This document shows, in pieces, positions 61,461 through 64,000 of a stretch of DNA of 64,000 nucleotides. The stretch is from Sandaracinaceae bacterium (GTDB lineage Bacteria > Myxococcota_A > Polyangia > Polyangiales > Houyiibacteriaceae). The notes beneath the pieces were generated by a model that worked only from the letters and a program-made list of their open reading frames with translations, did not search any database and was not told where the DNA came from. Location: contig JACKEJ010000004.1 of assembly GCA_020633055.1 (NCBI GenBank), positions 682,001-746,000 of the forward strand, read 5' to 3'. The number at the start of each line of letters is the position of its first letter. The stretch's first letter is position 1. Made by a program: the position numbers and the translations under genes.

Positions 61461-62552
61461 CTACTCGAGCAGCCCGCGCAGCTTGTCCAAGAAGCCCGCT
61501 TGCTGTGGGTGCGTGTCCACCCCCAGCTCCTCGGCCAGCTCCTGGATGAGCTTGCGCTGCTTGCGCGAGATGTTCTCCGGCACCTCGACCACCACGCGCA
61601 CCAGCTGGTCGCCCTTGCCGGCACCGCCGTACACGGGGATGCCCTTACCGCGCAGCCGGAACGAGCGGCCTGACTGCGTGCCCGGCGGGATCTTCATGGT
61701 CACGCGCCCCTCGATGGTGGGCACGTCCACGTTCGCGCCCAGCACCGCCTGGGGGAAGCTGATGGGCACCTCCAAGAGCACGTCGGCGCCTTCGCGTGTG
61801 AACAGCGCGTGGGGCTTCACGTGCACGGTCACGTGCAGGTCGCCGGCGGTCCCGGACGCCACCTCACCCGCGCCGCGCAGGGTGCGCACGGCTCCGTCCT
61901 GCACACCGGCCGGGATGCGCACCGTCATCTCCTCCTGGCGCAGCTGGTTGCCCGTCCCGGCGCAAGCACGACACGGCGAGGCGATGCGCTTGCCCGAGCC
62001 GCGGCAGGTCGTGCATGGACGCGACACGGCGAAGAAGCCGCGCTGCTGCCGCACCTGCCCGCGGCCCCCGCAGGCGTCGCACGTCTCCACCTTGGTGCCC
62101 GGCGCGGCGCCCGTCCCGGTGCAGTCGCCACACGGCCCCGGGCGCTCCACCGTGATGTTCTTCTCCACCCCCGTCGCCGCCTCGATGAACTCGATGTGCA
62201 GGTCGTACGTGAGGTCGCGCCCACCCGTGCGGCGCCGACCGCGCCCGAACATGTCCCCAAACAGCCCCTCCAGCAGGTCACCCACCGACCCGAAGTCGCC
62301 TGGGTCGAAGCCCCCTGGCCCCTGTGACTCGAAGGCCGCGTGCCCCATGCGGTCGTAGCGCTTGCGCTTCTGCTCGTCGCTCAGGATGGTGTAGGCCTCG
62401 GTGGCCTCCTTGAACTTGTCCTCCGCGCTCGGGTCGTCGGGGTTGCGGTCGGGATGGAACTGCATCGCCAGCTGGCGATAGGCACGCTTCATCGTCGCGG
62501 CGTCGGCATCGCGAGGGACACCCAGGACTTCGTAGTAATCGCGCTTGGCCAC
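61461..62552 (-). CDS. dnaJ: DnaJ co-chaperone
   Basis: A 363-residue protein. The J domain has the HPD motif (MQFHPDRNPDD) at about 30-40, followed by a G/F region (FGSVGDLLEGLFGDMFGRGR). Four zinc motifs CxxCxGxG follow: CGDCTGTG, CDACGGRG, CTTCRGSG and CRACAGTG. The C-terminal substrate domain ends in EELGVDTHPQQAGFLDKLRGL. DnaJ stimulates DnaK ATPase and delivers substrates. The start is GTG (VAKRDYYEVLGV). No grpE or canonical dnaK is nearby. Confidence 0.93.
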   Translation of the reverse strand: MAKRDYYEVLGVPRDADAATMKRAYRQLAMQFHPDRNPDDPSAEDKFKEATEAYTILSDEQKRKRYDRMGHAAFESQGPGGFDPGDFGSVGDLLEGLFGDMFGRGRRRTGGRDLTYDLHIEFIEAATGVEKNITVERPGPCGDCTGTGAAPGTKVETCDACGGRGQVRQQRGFFAVSRPCTTCRGSGKRIASPCRACAGTGNQLRQEEMTVRIPAGVQDGAVRTLRGAGEVASGTAGDLHVTVHVKPHALFTREGADVLLEVPISFPQAVLGANVDVPTIEGRVTMKIPPGTQSGRSFRLRGKGIPVYGGAGKGDQLVRVVVEVPENISRKQRKLIQELAEELGVDTHPQQAGFLDKLRGLLE

Positions 62553-62710
62553 TGCGGCGGATGATACGGGGCGCGACGCGCCGTGGCGAGCCGGACGAGC
62601 GCTCGGTGCGAGCACACGCGCAGCACCGCGTCACAGCACAGCCGTGCACGTGGTCGGGCCGGGCCAGCCGGAGCTGCCCGCCTCACGTATCCCCCACACC
62701 AGGAACCAGA

Positions 62711-63343
62711 TCAGTCGTCGTCGGTCGGCCGCACGATGCGGCGCGGCTGCACGGGGGCGGCGAGCTTCGGGCTGACCACGCGGCGACGGATGACCGCCAC
62801 CTCGGGCTCGGGGCTCTGCGACTTCATGAGCGGCTTGCCACCGCCCGCGGGCTTGCCGCCGAACTTGCCGCCCTTGCCGCGCGCAGGCGCCTTCTTGGAG
62901 GACACGGCCGGCGTGCGCGGGGCGGTCTTCTCCTCCAGGCGCTTCTCCAGCGCCGCGCGCCAGATGTTGGCGGTCTCGGGAGCCGGCGAGATGTTGCCCA
63001 TCATCTGGTAGAGCCGGACGCGCGAGTGGCGGCTCTTGATGCCCCCAGGCTCGGCCGCCTGCTTGAGCAGCTCGATGGACTCCTTGAGGGCCGTGAGCTT
63101 CTTGGGCATCTGCGGCGGCTCGGAGGGCTCTTGACCGGCTTCACGCAGGGCACGAAGGGACTCGGTCATGATGTCGTACCAGGCCGCGGCCTCTTCGGGC
63201 GTGGGCTCGGCACCGACGATGTCGGTCAGCAGCAGCAGCCCCTCGGCGTCGAGGCGCTTGGGGATGGTGCGTGCCATGAGGAGATGGAGCGCGCGGGAGA
63301 GTTCCTCGAAACTCTCCGGGATGCGCGGCGGCTGAGGTCGCAT
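62711..63343 (-). CDS. Hypothetical protein with helical N-terminus and basic tail
   Basis: A 210-residue protein. The first 130 residues are mostly helical (SFEELSRALHLLMARTIPKRL, AAAWYDIMTESLRALREAG, TANIWRAALEKRLEEKT). The last 80 are Lys/Gly/Arg-rich (KKAPARGKGGKFGGKPAGGG), suggesting nucleic-acid binding or a disordered tail. No family is recognised. It is downstream of nothing obvious and diverges from the RluA gene. The longer frame starts at MRPQPPRIP, which looks acceptable. Confidence 0.6.
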   Translation of the reverse strand: MRPQPPRIPESFEELSRALHLLMARTIPKRLDAEGLLLLTDIVGAEPTPEEAAAWYDIMTESLRALREAGQEPSEPPQMPKKLTALKESIELLKQAAEPGGIKSRHSRVRLYQMMGNISPAPETANIWRAALEKRLEEKTAPRTPAVSSKKAPARGKGGKFGGKPAGGGKPLMKSQSPEPEVAVIRRRVVSPKLAAPVQPRRIVRPTDDD

Positions 63344-63431
63344 ACCCGGTTCTTGAACTGCCTTGGCCCAGGAAACAAGCCCCCACGCACGTTCACGGGC
63401 CGTTCGTCACGTCGCGGGCTACCATCGCCGC

Positions 63432-64000
63432 ATGAGCAGCGACCCCAGCGGACGCGTCTTCGTGGTCCCCGATCGGGCTGCGGGTCTGCGCCTCGACCAC
63501 TTCTTGGTGCAGCACGTGCCACACATGACCCGCGCGCTGGCCACCGCCTTGAGCGCCGCCGGGGAGGTGCGCGTGGACGGTCGTCGTGCGCGCAAGGGCG
63601 ATCGCGTGGTCCCCGGCGCGCACGTCGAGCTGCTGCGTCTGCCCGAGCCCGCGGACTTCGCCCCCACACCTTGGGACGGTCTCGCCCTCGACGTGCGGCA
63701 CGAAGACGAGCACGTGGTGGTGGTGGAGAAGCCACGTGGGTTGCCCACCCACCCGCTGCGCCGTGAAGAACGGGAGACGCTCGCTCAGGCGCTGCTGCAC
63801 CGCTACCCGGAGATGGCAGGGGTGGGCTACGCGCTACGCGAGCCCGGCGTGCTCCACCGCCTGGACACGGACACCAGCGGGCTGGTGGTGGCGGCCCGCA
63901 CGGCCAGCGCCTTCGACGCGCTGCGGAGCTCCCAGCGCACGGGAGCGTGGACCAAGTCCTACGTGGCCCTGTGCGAGGGCGTGCCGCGCACCCCGGACCG
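63432..64000 (+). CDS. RluA-family pseudouridine synthase (3'-truncated by window edge)
   Basis: The open frame runs off the end of the window; only the first 189 codons are seen. An S4-like start (LRLDHFLVQHVPHMTRALA, VRVDGRRARKGDRV) precedes the catalytic region with HVVVVEKPRGLPTHP and HRLDTDTSGLVV. The Asp in HRLD is the catalytic residue of RluA-type enzymes that turn uridine into pseudouridine in rRNA or tRNA. The target site cannot be chosen (RluC, RluD or RluA-like). It is divergent from the basic-tail hypothetical protein. Confidence 0.88.
   Translation, partial: MSSDPSGRVFVVPDRAAGLRLDHFLVQHVPHMTRALATALSAAGEVRVDGRRARKGDRVVPGAHVELLRLPEPADFAPTPWDGLALDVRHEDEHVVVVEKPRGLPTHPLRREERETLAQALLHRYPEMAGVGYALREPGVLHRLDTDTSGLVVAARTASAFDALRSSQRTGAWTKSYVALCEGVPRTPD

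Overview
The window is high-GC bacterial DNA with dense genes on both strands and no gene-free stretch above 300 bases. It carries many lipoproteins with Asp/Gly/Thr-rich linkers, a DUF4388 protein, a PilT retraction ATPase, a SARP/BTAD-AAA-type regulator, an orphan FliI/YscN-like ATPase and an Erg2-like protein. Together these suggest a Myxococcota (deltaproteobacterial) chromosome, probably Polyangiales/Sandaracinaceae-like. That placement is inferred from gene content; no rRNA or tRNA gene was seen.

Layout. 1-9 kb: DUF4388 protein, pilT, a lytic transglycosylase, a peroxiredoxin-like protein and lipoproteins. 9-11.3 kb: a flippase-like membrane protein translationally coupled (ATGA) to an Erg2/sigma-1-receptor-like protein, then a PIN/RHH toxin-antitoxin pair with a recognisable promoter and operator. 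11.3-16 kb: DUF2760-Hsp70 operon, a SUKH-like protein and an ADP-ribosylglycohydrolase. 16-26.5 kb: secreted proteins, a glycosyltransferase, a CAP-domain lipoprotein, two small LuxR-HTH proteins, an EGF/LamG-like lipoprotein and an Imm26-like protein. 26.5-33.7 kb: MddA-like methyltransferase, a SAM methyltransferase, a tandem DUF4242 protein, and a large transcriptional regulator split by an in-frame TAA. 33.9-40.5 kb: GxGYxYP protein, secreted helical-repeat protein, and a DUF3556 membrane protein coupled to an FAD oxidoreductase.

40.6-48.4 kb is a TonB-uptake locus in one direction: OmpR-type regulator with a degenerate receiver, TonB, ExbB, two ExbD, a TonB-dependent receptor and a beta-helix lipoprotein. 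It ends in a perfect 15-bp terminator hairpin, followed by an unusual ~120-nt imperfect hairpin element. Two further near-identical paralogues of the lipoprotein lie in tandem at 53.0-55.8 kb. Between them sits a compatible-solute cassette: a glucosyl/mannosyl-3-phosphoglycerate phosphatase and synthase, and a convergent GH13 sugar phosphorylase, probably for making and recycling glucosylglycerate.

56-64 kb holds a DUF3570/DUF4266/CFI-box surface operon, the orphan T3SS/flagellar-type ATPase, dnaJ, a hypothetical protein and the start of an RluA-type pseudouridine synthase cut by the window edge. The most notable observations are the bacterial Erg2-like protein with conserved active-site acids, the nonsense-split regulator, the three-paralogue lipoprotein family linked to a TonB locus, and the long hairpin element.
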